A stretch of 64,000 nucleotides of DNA from Sphingobacteriaceae bacterium DW12 (GTDB taxonomy: Bacteria; Bacteroidota; Bacteroidia; Sphingobacteriales; Sphingobacteriaceae): NCBI GenBank assembly GCA_000783305.1, contig JROE01000004.1, forward strand, positions 558,001 through 622,000. The letters are read 5' to 3'. The notes beneath the pieces are model-generated. The model did no database searches. It worked only from the letters and a program-made list of their open reading frames with translations, and was not told the origin of the DNA. The position numbers and the translations under genes were made by a program. This document shows, one piece after another, positions 26,098 through 34,308 of the stretch (position 1 is the stretch's first letter; the number at the start of each line of letters is the position of its first letter).

Positions 26098-26649
26098 ATG
26101 TCACACTTTTTTAAATATCCAGGAATACGTACTTGCTTCTTTTTAATACTTTCGGTCTCCGTCTTTAGTAGTTGCCAAACCATACCTGACAAAGCGCAGG
26201 CGGTAACAAACTTTGATAAAGCACGCTACTTGGGCAAATGGTATGAAATCGCACGACTCGATTTCAAATTCGAGAAAGACCTTAAAAACACCACCGCAGA
26301 GTATAGCCTAAATGAGGACGGCTCGATTCATGTCGTCAATAGTGGATACGATACTATTCAGCTGGAACAAAAACAAGCTATTGGGAAAGCCAAATTTGTA
26401 GGTGAACCTACTACTGCAAAATTGAAGGTGTCGTTCTTTGGCCCTTTTTATTCGGGGTATAATGTCATCGCTATTGACTCTGCTTATCAACATGCTTTGG
26501 TGGCTGGCAAAAATCTGGACTACCTCTGGATTCTCTCCCGTGAGCGGACACTGCCTGAAGAGGTCAAACAGCAATATCTCGAGATTGCCAAGGAAGTAGG
26601 ATATGATACCAATCGGCTCATTTGGGTGGAGCAGGATAGCATAAGGTAA
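26098..26649 (+). CDS. blc: Bacterial lipocalin (Blc-like), outer-membrane lipoprotein
   Basis: A 183-residue protein with a lipoprotein signal (lipobox ending Cys26) and a lipocalin barrel. The conserved GKWYEIARLDFKFEK motif starts near residue 46, followed by KDLKNTTAEYSLNEDGSIHVVNSGYD, VSFFGPFYSGYNVIAIDSAYQHALVAGKNLDYLWILSR and the final helix. Blc proteins bind fatty acids or lysophospholipids at the inner leaflet of the outer membrane and help repair envelope damage. It is downstream of a 130-bp gap after the aldo/keto reductase start. Confidence 0.93.
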   Translation: MSHFFKYPGIRTCFFLILSVSVFSSCQTIPDKAQAVTNFDKARYLGKWYEIARLDFKFEKDLKNTTAEYSLNEDGSIHVVNSGYDTIQLEQKQAIGKAKFVGEPTTAKLKVSFFGPFYSGYNVIAIDSAYQHALVAGKNLDYLWILSRERTLPEEVKQQYLEIAKEVGYDTNRLIWVEQDSIR

Positions 26650-26672
26650 CAAATACTTGTTCGATAAAAAAT

Positions 26673-26682
26673 AATACGTGTT
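26673..26682 (+). promoter_or_regulatory. AATACGTGTT motif upstream of the DUF7218 gene
   Basis: AATACGTGTT lies 94 bp before the start at 26777. A TAAACTTTG element resembling a Bacteroidota -7 box (TAnnTTTG with one extra base) follows at 26696-26704. This makes the motif a plausible upstream promoter or activator site. Confidence 0.4.
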
Positions 26683-26776
26683 TTAAGGGTTTTACTAAAC
26701 TTTGGTGTGTCAGCAGGGTTTTATACATACGAAGAAGGTAACTTCTTTTGATTGTGGAATCCTAAAAATCAATGCC

Positions 26777-27025
26777 ATGGCTAAAGATCACGGAAAACAA
26801 ATAAAGGACGATAAAAAATACGAAGCTCTACGCGACAAGGGAATGAGCAAGGAAAAGTCAGCCCGAATTGCGAATACTCCCAATGCCAGTAAAAAGGGGG
26901 GAAAAAGCAGTAGCTTGGATGAGCGCACAAAGTCGGAGCTCCTCGAAGAAGCGAAGAAGATCGGTATCACTGGACGGCATAATATGGATAAAGGTTCCTT
27001 AATTGACGCCATCCGAAATCATTAA
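26777..27025 (+). CDS. DUF7218/Rho N-terminal-like small protein
   Basis: An 82-residue basic protein with the start at ATG 26777 (MAKDHGKQIKDDKKYEALRDKGMSKEKSARIANTPN), a longer in-frame start being possible but without family support. The first half is a conserved Lys-rich unit of a small-protein family. The second half (TKSELLEEAKKIGITGRHNMDKGSLIDAIRNH) is the helix-extended-loop-helix fold of the Rho termination-factor N-terminal domain, a nucleic-acid-binding SAP-like fold. It may therefore bind DNA or RNA in stress. It sits between a lipocalin and a topoisomerase, close to the AATACGTGTT motif, and is closed by a terminator at 27071. Confidence 0.85.
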   Translation: MAKDHGKQIKDDKKYEALRDKGMSKEKSARIANTPNASKKGGKSSSLDERTKSELLEEAKKIGITGRHNMDKGSLIDAIRNH

Positions 27026-27070
27026 ATATCACAATTTCTTTAATACACACTACAACAGAACAGTAACCTT

Positions 27071-27105
27071 GGCCCCGCATTTTGATAAGTGCGGGGTCTT
27101 ATTTA
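27071..27105 (+). terminator. Rho-independent terminator of the DUF7218 gene
   Basis: GGCCCCGCA (27071-27079) pairs with TGCGGGGTC (27090-27098), one G-T pair included, followed by TTATTTAT. It argues that the topoisomerase gene starts after it, at 27137. Confidence 0.75.
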
Positions 27106-27136
27106 TCCCATTATTCACAAACATATAATTAAGGTT

Positions 27137-28186
27137 ATGGAGGATAAGATTTCCGCTCATCATCCCGCAGTTGACCTCAATCTTCGATACGTCTCGGGAA
27201 AAGAGCCCGGCTACAGTCGAAAAGAGCAGAAGGGAAAATTTGTCTATTTTTCAGACAAGGATCTGGTTGACGATAAGGATACCATTCGTCGGATTGAGGC
27301 ATTGGTCATCCCTCCAGCTTGGAAAGATGTCTGGATATGTAAACGAAAAAATGGGCATATCCAAGCGACGGGAATCGATGTCCGTGGGCGCAAGCAATAT
27401 AAATATCATACCGATTGGTCTACACTCCGTAACATCAAAAAGTTTGATCGACTGATGGGGTTTGCAAAGAAATTAAAGCTACTGCGTGCTCAACTTACGA
27501 AGGATCTGCGTCGGAAATCCCTTACCAAAGAAAAGGTATGTGCGATTGCCGTGTACACCATGAGCACCACATATATACGTGCAGGGAACAAATCATACGA
27601 AGAAGAATATGGTTCTTTTGGTTTGACGACTTTGAAAAATAGACATGTCAAAATTGAACATAATCAGGTGTTCTTCAAATTCAAAGGAAAAAAAGGAGTG
27701 CTACAGCAAGTCTACCTTAAAGAGCCCAAAGTTGCGAGATTACTGAAGAACGTCAAAGAGCTACCGGGGCAAGAGCTCTTTCAATATTACGATACTGAAG
27801 GACAACTCCAACGCTTGGACTCGGGCGATATCAATGTTTATCTGCGACAAGCAATGCAAGATGATTACACATGTAAGGACTTCCGTACTTGGGCTGGATG
27901 CGTATTGGCCCTCCTGGTGATGGCTACGGAACCATTTGCAGAGACTCCTACTGCTCGTAAGAAGACTTTGGTGGCCATAATCGATGCCGTGGCCGCGCGA
28001 CTAGGCAATACGCGTACAGTGACCCGAAATTACTATATACATCCGGAGCTTCAAAATCAATATGTTACAGGTAATCTACAACCTCTATTGAGCCGACTTC
28101 GGAAAAAGAACGAAATGACCTCGCCTGGAAGTGCAACGGAAAAGTCGCTCGTGAAATTTCTGACCTCATTAAATCAATCGGTGTAA
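27137..28186 (+). CDS. Bacterial DNA topoisomerase IB
   Basis: The start is taken at ATG 27137 (349 residues), since the longer frame start at 27089 falls inside a terminator. Poxvirus-type topoisomerase IB relaxes supercoils through a 3'-phosphotyrosine. N-terminal YSRKEQKGKFVYFSDKDL and the IPPAWKDVWIC segment, the core YIRAGNKSYEEEYGSFGLTTLKNRH with catalytic Arg, the Lys in the KFKGKKG hairpin, a second Arg in KDFRTWAG and the nucleophile Tyr in NYYIHP are all present. It acts alone in stress or repair clusters with Ku and LigD in many bacteria. Those genes lie nearby here. Confidence 0.92.
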   Translation: MEDKISAHHPAVDLNLRYVSGKEPGYSRKEQKGKFVYFSDKDLVDDKDTIRRIEALVIPPAWKDVWICKRKNGHIQATGIDVRGRKQYKYHTDWSTLRNIKKFDRLMGFAKKLKLLRAQLTKDLRRKSLTKEKVCAIAVYTMSTTYIRAGNKSYEEEYGSFGLTTLKNRHVKIEHNQVFFKFKGKKGVLQQVYLKEPKVARLLKNVKELPGQELFQYYDTEGQLQRLDSGDINVYLRQAMQDDYTCKDFRTWAGCVLALLVMATEPFAETPTARKKTLVAIIDAVAARLGNTRTVTRNYYIHPELQNQYVTGNLQPLLSRLRKKNEMTSPGSATEKSLVKFLTSLNQSV

Positions 28187-28203
28187 AGAGAATGCTTGAT
28201 ATG

Positions 28204-28243
28204 AAAAAAAGGCTCTCCACAAAATAAAAACTTGTGGAAAGCC
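28204..28243 (-). terminator. Terminator of the sigma-factor gene
   Basis: Arms 28211-28222 and 28232-28243 pair with one A-C type mismatch around a 9-nt loop. On the minus strand a run of seven T residues follows (complement of 28204-28210). It separates the convergent topoisomerase gene. Confidence 0.8.
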
Positions 28244-28270
28244 CTCACCTAAAGATGGGAAAGTCCATCA

Positions 28271-28777
28271 TTAATTCTTATAGCTTGCTAATATATGTTT
28301 CAACTTTTTGCGCGCTATGTGAATCCGAGTCTTGACAGTGCCAATCGGTAAATCAAGGTGCTCGGCTATTTCATTATATTTATATCCTTCAAAATACATC
28401 GTAAATGGAATGTAGCATCCTTCCTCAAGCTCCTTTAAAGCACGCTGAATGTCCTCCATCATAAATTTGTTTTCGCCTGCATTGCGGACTGCTGAGAAAT
28501 ATAGATTCGCTGGACTTATCTCCTCTTCAGTAGTAATAAAAGACTGTCCTTTTGACATACGTCTATAGTTGTTGATAAAGGTATTGCGCATAATGGTATA
28601 TAACCATCCACGCAAATTGGTCCCTTCTTGAAAACTATTGAAATAGGTCACTGCTTTAAGGAATGTCTCCTGCAAAAGATCATTGATTTCTTCATGGTCT
28701 TTTGTAAAACGTTTTGCAAAACTTTTGAGCTCATTGGTCTGCCCGATTACTTGGGTGTTAAATTCTGTCTTAGTCAT
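28271..28777 (-). CDS. ECF-type sigma-70 family RNA polymerase sigma factor
   Basis: About 168 residues if the start is the inner ATG at 28777, which begins MTKTEFNTQVIGQTNELKSF. A longer frame to 28804 is possible. Region 2 (DLLQETFLKAVTYFNSFQEGTNLRGWLYTIMRNTFINNYRR) binds polymerase and the -10 element. Region 4 (ALKELEEGCYIPFTMYFEGYKYNEIAEHLDLPIGTVKTRIHIARKKL) binds the -35 element. No anti-sigma factor is encoded beside it and it has no extra C-terminal domain. It may drive the AATACGTGTT-type promoters found here, including a site just upstream of itself. That would be autoregulation, an inference. Confidence 0.9.
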   Translation of the reverse strand: MTKTEFNTQVIGQTNELKSFAKRFTKDHEEINDLLQETFLKAVTYFNSFQEGTNLRGWLYTIMRNTFINNYRRMSKGQSFITTEEEISPANLYFSAVRNAGENKFMMEDIQRALKELEEGCYIPFTMYFEGYKYNEIAEHLDLPIGTVKTRIHIARKKLKHILASYKN

Positions 28778-29242
28778 AACGATAGCTTTTTTAGTTTGAT
28801 GCACCAGCGTACATCGATGTTAACACTTCTTATAGTATGAATAGCAAATGAGGAAATTTATTTCCCATCTCTACGGTTTCGGTTACAATAAGGCAAAGGC
28901 CATGCTAAACTATCTCAATTTTATTCTCAAAAACACGTATTAATACGTGTAAACCTTGAGTTAAGTAAACTGACTTCTCTCTACATCTATGTAGAATGAT
29001 TATGGGTTGCGTCATTTACGGTTTATGGCGCGTATTTAACCCACATGAAATTGAAGAAATAGCGCGATAAAATAAAATACCCTGAATTGGTATACATTCC
29101 TCAATGAACGTCTGTCTATTTATCTATACAAGATTTCAAAAAACACTAAACCAAACAAACATCTACTAATCAACAGGATAGATATCTAAACTTTATCAGG
29201 TTCAACTTGTTATTATATTGAATAAACTCATAATCTTTTAGT
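28778..29242. other. 465-bp divergent promoter region between the sigma-factor and ku genes
   Basis: Its main feature is the 18-bp palindrome at 28933-28950. Outside it I see no RNA structure. A 24-codon frame at 28996-29070 starts with ATG and ends in TAA but lacks support and is left out as a gene. Both flanking genes point away from the region. Confidence 0.5.
28933..28950. promoter_or_regulatory. Perfect 18-bp palindrome containing AATACGTGT in both directions
   Basis: ACACGTATTAATACGTGT is exactly self-complementary. Read on the minus strand it gives AATACGTGTTTTTG upstream of the sigma-factor gene, and on the + strand AATACGTGTAAACC upstream of ku. It is thus placed to control both divergent genes. 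A dimeric regulator or paired promoter elements would fit; neither is shown. Confidence 0.55.
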
Positions 29243-29998
29243 ATGCGAGCAATATGGACGGGGGCGATTGGATTTGGATTGGTCAATATCCCAATTAAAA
29301 TATACAGTGCTACCCAAAGCAGTTCTTTAGATCTGGATATGCTGGATCGAAAAGATAAATCAAATATTAAATACAAGCGTGTCAACGAAAGCACAGGTAA
29401 AGAGGTAGCATGGGAGAATATTGTGAAGGGCTATCTGTTGAAAGATAAATATGTAGTCTTGGAGGAAGCCGATTTTGAAGAAGCGAGCCCCGAAAAGAAT
29501 AAAATGATCAACTTGCAATCTTTCGTAAAATTGGAAGAAATAGACAGTATATATTTCGATACACCTTACTATCTCGAGCCTCAAAAGGGCGGGGAAAAGG
29601 CTTACCAACTCTTGTTGAAGGCACTTGAAAAAAGTAAAACTGCTGGATTGGGGTCTTTTGTAATGCGAAATGTGGAAAACCTGGTATTGGTAAAACCTTA
29701 CGAAAATATGCTGTTGCTAAACAAACTTCGCTTTGAGGAAGAAATCCGCTCGGCGGAAGAGCTAAAGCTCCCAGGGAATGCAAAAATCCGAAAAGAGGAA
29801 ATGGATATGGCTGTGCAGCTGATCCGACAACACAGCCAACCGTTTGATATCTCGGGCTACAAAAATGAATATAGCAAAGAGCTTCTCAAGATTATCAAAC
29901 AGAAGGATAAGGGGAAACGGGCTACTATCCGAAAGATTACGGTCGAGAATACAAAGGCTGCTAATTTATTGGCACAATTAAAGGCTAGCTTAGCTTAA
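29243..29998 (+). CDS. ku: Ku protein for non-homologous end joining
   Basis: A 251-residue bacterial Ku, the minimal homodimeric ring that binds DNA ends and recruits ligase D. MRAIWTGAIGFGLVNIPIKIYSAT is the family N terminus and VAWENIVKGYLLKDKYVVLEEADFEEA, KGGEKAYQLLLKALEKSKTAGLGSFVMRNVENLVLVKP and the C-terminal KQKDKGKRATIRKI linker fit. Its last codons overlap the stop of the convergent ligase D gene by 4 bp. This gives a compact Ku/LigD repair pair arranged tail to tail. Confidence 0.96.
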   Translation: MRAIWTGAIGFGLVNIPIKIYSATQSSSLDLDMLDRKDKSNIKYKRVNESTGKEVAWENIVKGYLLKDKYVVLEEADFEEASPEKNKMINLQSFVKLEEIDSIYFDTPYYLEPQKGGEKAYQLLLKALEKSKTAGLGSFVMRNVENLVLVKPYENMLLLNKLRFEEEIRSAEELKLPGNAKIRKEEMDMAVQLIRQHSQPFDISGYKNEYSKELLKIIKQKDKGKRATIRKITVENTKAANLLAQLKASLA

Positions 29999-32451
29999 AA
30001 TTTTTCTAAAGCCTGTTTAATATTACTGGGTGTATCAAAGATAGCTTTCCATGGGTCATCTTTGTTGTCCAGTCGACCTGGTATAGTCTGTATATCGAAC
30101 TGTTGCACCTGCAACCCCGCCACTACCTCATCCCAAAACAATGGTGTACTCACCGTAGCTCCCGGTTTGGGACGGAGGGAATATGGGGCGGCAATAGTCT
30201 GCCCTCTCCTATTCTGCAGAAAGTCCAGATAAATCATTCCTTTTCTCTTTTTGGGGTCCCTGACCAGACTGGTCGTATCTGGGTGCTCCTCGTGAACCAT
30301 CTCTGCAATCAGTTGGATAAAATCACGCACTACATCATAGGTATACTGTTGCTTGACGTATAAATAGATGTGCAAACCGGTGGAGCCCGAGGTCTTGATG
30401 TAATCGTTTACTTGGGCTTGTTGAAAGAAGCGGTGCGCTGTCTGTGCAACATTTATGACGCTATCAAAATCGGCTCCATTGGGGTCTAGGTCAAGCACTG
30501 CAAAGTCGGGCTTCTCCACTTTCCGATAGGTAGATAGCCAAGGATTGATTTCGATGGAACCTAGATTGGCAATATAAAGCAATGTGGCCTTGTTGTTGCA
30601 CAAGATGTAATCAATGTCCTTGTCTGTACTCTCGGAATATACAGAGACTGTTTTTATCCAACGGGGAATCTGCTCGACGTTCACATCTTTTTGAAAAAAA
30701 CCACTGTCCTCTATCCCATTGGGAAACCGATGCAATGATATCGGCTTATCTTTTAAGAATGGTAAAATCAAGTCTCCGTACTGCTCGTAATAAGCCAACA
30801 TGTGCCCCTTGGTATAGCCTTCTTGAGGCCAATATATTTTATCTAGATTAGTCAACTTGACCTGATGCCGGTCTATAGTGATTGTTTTCTCTTTAGCAGT
30901 TGTCTCTTTTAGATTCTCCATTTGGACCTCCTTTGGTTTTTTGTCTATGCGCAGTCCTTTGAAAACAGGATGCCTAAGGTGTTGGTCGGCGGTCCATTCG
31001 GAATAGTACACCTCACATACGACATGAGGTTTTACCCACGTGACCTCTCGCTCCTTGGCAACCTTAACATTTTTACCAAAAGGTTTTTCGGTCACGACTA
31101 GGGGCTTCAACTGCTTGTATACTTCAGCCAGAATGGCTTCTGTAAATCCTGTGCCGCAATTACCCAAGTACACCCAACGATTGTCGGCATAATATCCTAA
31201 AACGATGGCTCCGAAATGCGTCCGACTGCCTTGGGGCATCGTGTACCCACATATGACTGCTTCTTGGCTCTGCCGAAACTTAACTTTCAACCATTGACTG
31301 CTTCTCTTACCCGGGAAATAACGCCCGTCGTTGTCCTTGGCGATAAGTCCTTCCCAGCCTTCTTTCTCCGCTTTTTTGTATATCGTGCTTGCCGCCCCTT
31401 TTACCGCATCCACATGGACCAATACACTGCTCTTTAATGCCTTGAACAAGAGCTTGAGCAGTTCTTTTCGTTCGAACAACGGATATTGTGTCAAGTCATT
31501 GTCATCCAAGCTAATGATATCAAAAATATAATAACGGAGATGGAGGTTAGCTGGGATGGGTTCCCCTGAGGCCAGCAATTGAAACCTTGATTTGCCTTTG
31601 GCATCTTCTATAACTGCTTCTCCATCCAACCACAGATCTCGCTCGATTTTACTAATCTCCTTGACAATGGAAGGAAACAGTTTGTTCATACTCTTCCCCG
31701 TACGGGAGTATAAGAAAACCTTTTCCCCCTTCTTGACTGCGATAATTCGGAATCCATCATATTTCTTTTCGAATGACCAATCTCCATCCTCCGGCATACC
31801 ATCGGTGAGCTTGGCCAACATCGGTAAGGGCTCCACGACTTCGATAGCAGTAGACGGGGCTTTTCTTCCTTTGGTGGCCGGGTTTTTAAAATTCTTTCCT
31901 TCTTCCTTGACGCTCTTTGTAACAAAATCTTCAGCGTTGTAGGCTTTGTGAACTGCATACGCATCATTGTGTTTGATCAATAGCCAAGACTTATCATCGT
32001 CATCCCCCTTTATACGCACCAATGCAAATTCTCCACGTAGCTTGTCGCCATTCAATATAAATTTGAGGGAGCCCTCCTTAAGGTTTTTCAGGAATTGTCT
32101 TTCGCTTTGACCTTCTAAAGGTTCGAAATAGCCTTCATCAAATATGGTTACCGTTCCGGCACCATAATTGCCGACAGGTATACTTCCCTCAAATCCGGCA
32201 TAGTCAAGAGGGTGGTCCTCCACCTGCACTGCCAGTCTCTTATCTTGTGGAAAAAGAGAGGGTCCTTTGGGAACGGCCCAACTTTTGAGCACGCCGTCCA
32301 CTTCCAATCGAAAATCATAATGTAAGCGGCTGGCATGGTGACGTTGTACGACAAATCGCAACTTCTTCCCCCGCATGGCTTTTGAATGACCACGAGGCTC
32401 TTGCGTTCGTTGGAAATCACGCTTTTGATTATATTTCTCGAGCTTGCTCAT
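29995..32451 (-). CDS. ligD: Multifunctional ATP-dependent DNA ligase D
   Basis: An 818-residue enzyme with the order phosphoesterase (about 1-190; RHHASRLHYDFRLE with His44 and an HPLDYAGFEGSIPVGNYGAGTV block), ATP-dependent ligase (about 205-515; nucleotidyl lysine Lys230 in EKKYDGFR, LDGEAVI near 280), and a C-terminal polymerase/primase (about 530-818; LTNLDKIYWPQEGYTKG, LDLDPNGADFD, TSGSTGLHIYLYV). It works with Ku to trim, fill and seal double-strand breaks. The gene overlaps ku by 4 bp at the tails. Confidence 0.96.
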   Translation of the reverse strand: MSKLEKYNQKRDFQRTQEPRGHSKAMRGKKLRFVVQRHHASRLHYDFRLEVDGVLKSWAVPKGPSLFPQDKRLAVQVEDHPLDYAGFEGSIPVGNYGAGTVTIFDEGYFEPLEGQSERQFLKNLKEGSLKFILNGDKLRGEFALVRIKGDDDDKSWLLIKHNDAYAVHKAYNAEDFVTKSVKEEGKNFKNPATKGRKAPSTAIEVVEPLPMLAKLTDGMPEDGDWSFEKKYDGFRIIAVKKGEKVFLYSRTGKSMNKLFPSIVKEISKIERDLWLDGEAVIEDAKGKSRFQLLASGEPIPANLHLRYYIFDIISLDDNDLTQYPLFERKELLKLLFKALKSSVLVHVDAVKGAASTIYKKAEKEGWEGLIAKDNDGRYFPGKRSSQWLKVKFRQSQEAVICGYTMPQGSRTHFGAIVLGYYADNRWVYLGNCGTGFTEAILAEVYKQLKPLVVTEKPFGKNVKVAKEREVTWVKPHVVCEVYYSEWTADQHLRHPVFKGLRIDKKPKEVQMENLKETTAKEKTITIDRHQVKLTNLDKIYWPQEGYTKGHMLAYYEQYGDLILPFLKDKPISLHRFPNGIEDSGFFQKDVNVEQIPRWIKTVSVYSESTDKDIDYILCNNKATLLYIANLGSIEINPWLSTYRKVEKPDFAVLDLDPNGADFDSVINVAQTAHRFFQQAQVNDYIKTSGSTGLHIYLYVKQQYTYDVVRDFIQLIAEMVHEEHPDTTSLVRDPKKRKGMIYLDFLQNRRGQTIAAPYSLRPKPGATVSTPLFWDEVVAGLQVQQFDIQTIPGRLDNKDDPWKAIFDTPSNIKQALEKF

Positions 32452-32581
32452 GTCTTTGCTTTAAACAATTAACATAGGAAGTCCTCCAATGTTTGTAGAG
32501 GAGTGTCTCACGAACGCATATCCCTATTTTCTGTCAAAAGCCCAATGTGCGTTGAGAGATTCTCCCCATTGGATCTATAAA

Positions 32582-33163
32582 TCAATTTCTAAAAGAAACC
32601 TGGGCAATAATACGTGCTTGAGCAAGTTGTTCATACAATTGCGGAAGCATGGCTGTCGCCACAAGTCTAATATCGCCATTATTAGCATCTAATGCGGCCT
32701 GCTCAAAAAGTGGTATGCTGCGTTCATAATCTTCAATAATCATTTTGATGAATCGGCCATCAAACTCTTCACTGTATTGAGTAGCTAGGTCTAATATCTG
32801 TTGGGTATCGGTTCGGTTCATTTCTTGGGGGATATCTATCTGCATCTCAGTGCCTACTTCGGCTATTTTTTGAACTCCTTTTTCATGACGCTCTTTCCAA
32901 ATAGGTGCCACAGCACGAATAGAATCACAGGCCGCTCTATCCAAGGCCAATGCCCAAGCGGTCTGCAATTTAAGCCCACTTTCTATGGTCTTGATAAAAA
33001 ATCGCTCTTTATCAAAATAAATATCATAATCAAAAATCGAGGCCGTGGTTAGGGTGTCAGAATCGCTGGACTCCGACAGGGATTGTTGTTGGCGGCAACT
33101 AGTAAAGACTCCTACTAACAGCAAGAAAGGTAAAAGATAGGACGGTATTCTTTTCATAGCCAT
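32582..33163 (-). CDS. DUF4142-like predicted lipoprotein
   Basis: A 193-residue protein with a lipoprotein signal and lipobox (VFTSC, Cys23; Cys21 if the next Met is used). The rest is a four-helix bundle like DUF4142: WALALDRAACDSIRAVAPIWKERHEKGVQKIAEVG and QQILDLATQYSEEFDGRFIKMIIEDYERSIPLFEQAALDANNGDIRLVATAMLPQLYEQL. It is a distant relative of the protein at 713-1312. Likely an envelope protein of unknown function. An AACTACGTATG sequence lies about 20-30 bp upstream. Confidence 0.75.
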   Translation of the reverse strand: MAMKRIPSYLLPFLLLVGVFTSCRQQQSLSESSDSDTLTTASIFDYDIYFDKERFFIKTIESGLKLQTAWALALDRAACDSIRAVAPIWKERHEKGVQKIAEVGTEMQIDIPQEMNRTDTQQILDLATQYSEEFDGRFIKMIIEDYERSIPLFEQAALDANNGDIRLVATAMLPQLYEQLAQARIIAQVSFRN

Positions 33164-33284
33164 GCAATTAAGTGGTTATATAACTACGTATGCGACGGCT
33201 AAAAGTTGACCGTAAAAACACCCAAAATGAAAATTAAAATACGTAGGCTGGATAAATTAAAACCGACTAGCGCCTGTAATTACA

Positions 33285-33668
33285 TTAAGTGATATCAGTT
33301 AGGGAGCTTATCTTTCCATCGGAAAATTTGAAAATACTCCTTCCATTCATATCAAGTATCTGGCCTTTTTGTAGACCGTTGGGGAGGTTGATGGCTAAGA
33401 CAGCATGATATTGGACGAGGATCTCAGTCTCTTCGCTCGTGTGATTGTAAGATAAAACGGTCTGCTTCCGTTCACTAAAAAAGTCTGCGGCCTGTACAGC
33501 CTGATCCCAAAATGCTCGACGTCCCATCAGCGACAGGTTGATCTCATCATTAGCGATATTGACAAAGCGCACATCATCGTCCAAATAGGCAATCATAGCT
33601 TCTACGTCAAAGCTGTTGTAGGCTGCTATATAGTCTTGAATCAGACGCTCGCGTTGGCTATATTCCAT
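33285..33668 (-). CDS. SnoaL-like (NTF2 fold) protein
   Basis: A 127-residue protein with the NTF2-like cone fold: RLIQDYIAAYNSFDVEAMIAYLDDDVRFVNI, a helix with FWDQAVQAADFFSERKQTV, and strands SEETEILVQYHAVLAINLPNGLQKGQILDMNGRSIFKFSDGKISSLTDIT. Such proteins are ketosteroid isomerase/SnoaL relatives that may be enzymes or ligand binders. No catalytic assignment is possible here. It starts 2 bp after the stop of the DUF4293 gene and is co-transcribed. Confidence 0.85.
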   Translation of the reverse strand: MEYSQRERLIQDYIAAYNSFDVEAMIAYLDDDVRFVNIANDEINLSLMGRRAFWDQAVQAADFFSERKQTVLSYNHTSEETEILVQYHAVLAINLPNGLQKGQILDMNGRSIFKFSDGKISSLTDIT

Positions 33669-33670
33669 AT

Positions 33671-34144
33671 TTATCGTAATCGCTCTGCAGACTTGATCAA
33701 TTGCTCATCTTTACGAATACCGCCTAAAGCCATGGATAGAAAAATAATGGCAACCGGCAACAAAAAGAAACCAACTCCGATATTAGAAGCCGAAAGGTAC
33801 TGTGATGTAGCGGCCAAAATGCTACTAGATGAAGAGTACAGCCACAGTGCAAATAGAATAATAAGTACAATTTCAAGAAAGACCAACTTTATCTGCGTCT
33901 TTCTATCCTTGAATTTGAAAATAATATATACCGGCAATAAGCCCAAAACTATGGTTGCAAGGGTCTGCAGAATAAATGACTCTTCTTTCATCGACTCCCC
34001 ATTAACAGCCGTATACGATCCGGTGACCAACAATTTGCGTCCAAGGCCTGCAACATCAATATACTGCAAATACGGAAATAAGAATAAGCCAAAAATGGTC
34101 AATCCAGCTAATAATAACCAAATGGTTTGGATACGTTGTAACAT
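33671..34144 (-). CDS. DUF4293 family membrane protein
   Basis: A 157-residue protein with four predicted membrane segments (about 7-27, 60-78, 86-103, 120-140) starting MLQRIQTIWLLLAGLT, the signature of DUF4293, a family known mainly from Bacteroidota. Its function is unknown. It is followed by the SnoaL-like gene and lies divergently from truA, with 164 bp between. Confidence 0.88.
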   Translation of the reverse strand: MLQRIQTIWLLLAGLTIFGLFLFPYLQYIDVAGLGRKLLVTGSYTAVNGESMKEESFILQTLATIVLGLLPVYIIFKFKDRKTQIKLVFLEIVLIILFALWLYSSSSSILAATSQYLSASNIGVGFFLLPVAIIFLSMALGGIRKDEQLIKSAERLR

Positions 34145-34296
34145 ATAGAGTCTTTTATTGTAGTAACAAACTTATAGAAAGTTAGTTTTATATGCAAATA
34201 AAGAGCGATGTTCGTTCGCCTTGCTATCCTTAACAATACAAATGTCAAATTGTTACTGACAAAAGTGAAGATGGGTGGTAAAATCATTCAAATCGC

Positions 34297-34304
34297 TACC
34301 TTTG
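34297..34304 (+). promoter_or_regulatory. TAnnTTTG-type -7 element just before truA
   Basis: TACCTTTG lies 5-12 bp before the GTG start. In Bacteroidota this element sits about 7 bp upstream of transcription start, so the transcript would begin at or near the start codon and be nearly leaderless. No good TTG -33 element is obvious, so the call is moderate. Confidence 0.45.
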
Positions 34305-34308
34305 CACG

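Noticed and set aside
28996-29070. A 24-codon frame between the sigma-factor and ku genes
   Set aside because: Very short, no clear leader or family, and the region is explained as a divergent promoter.
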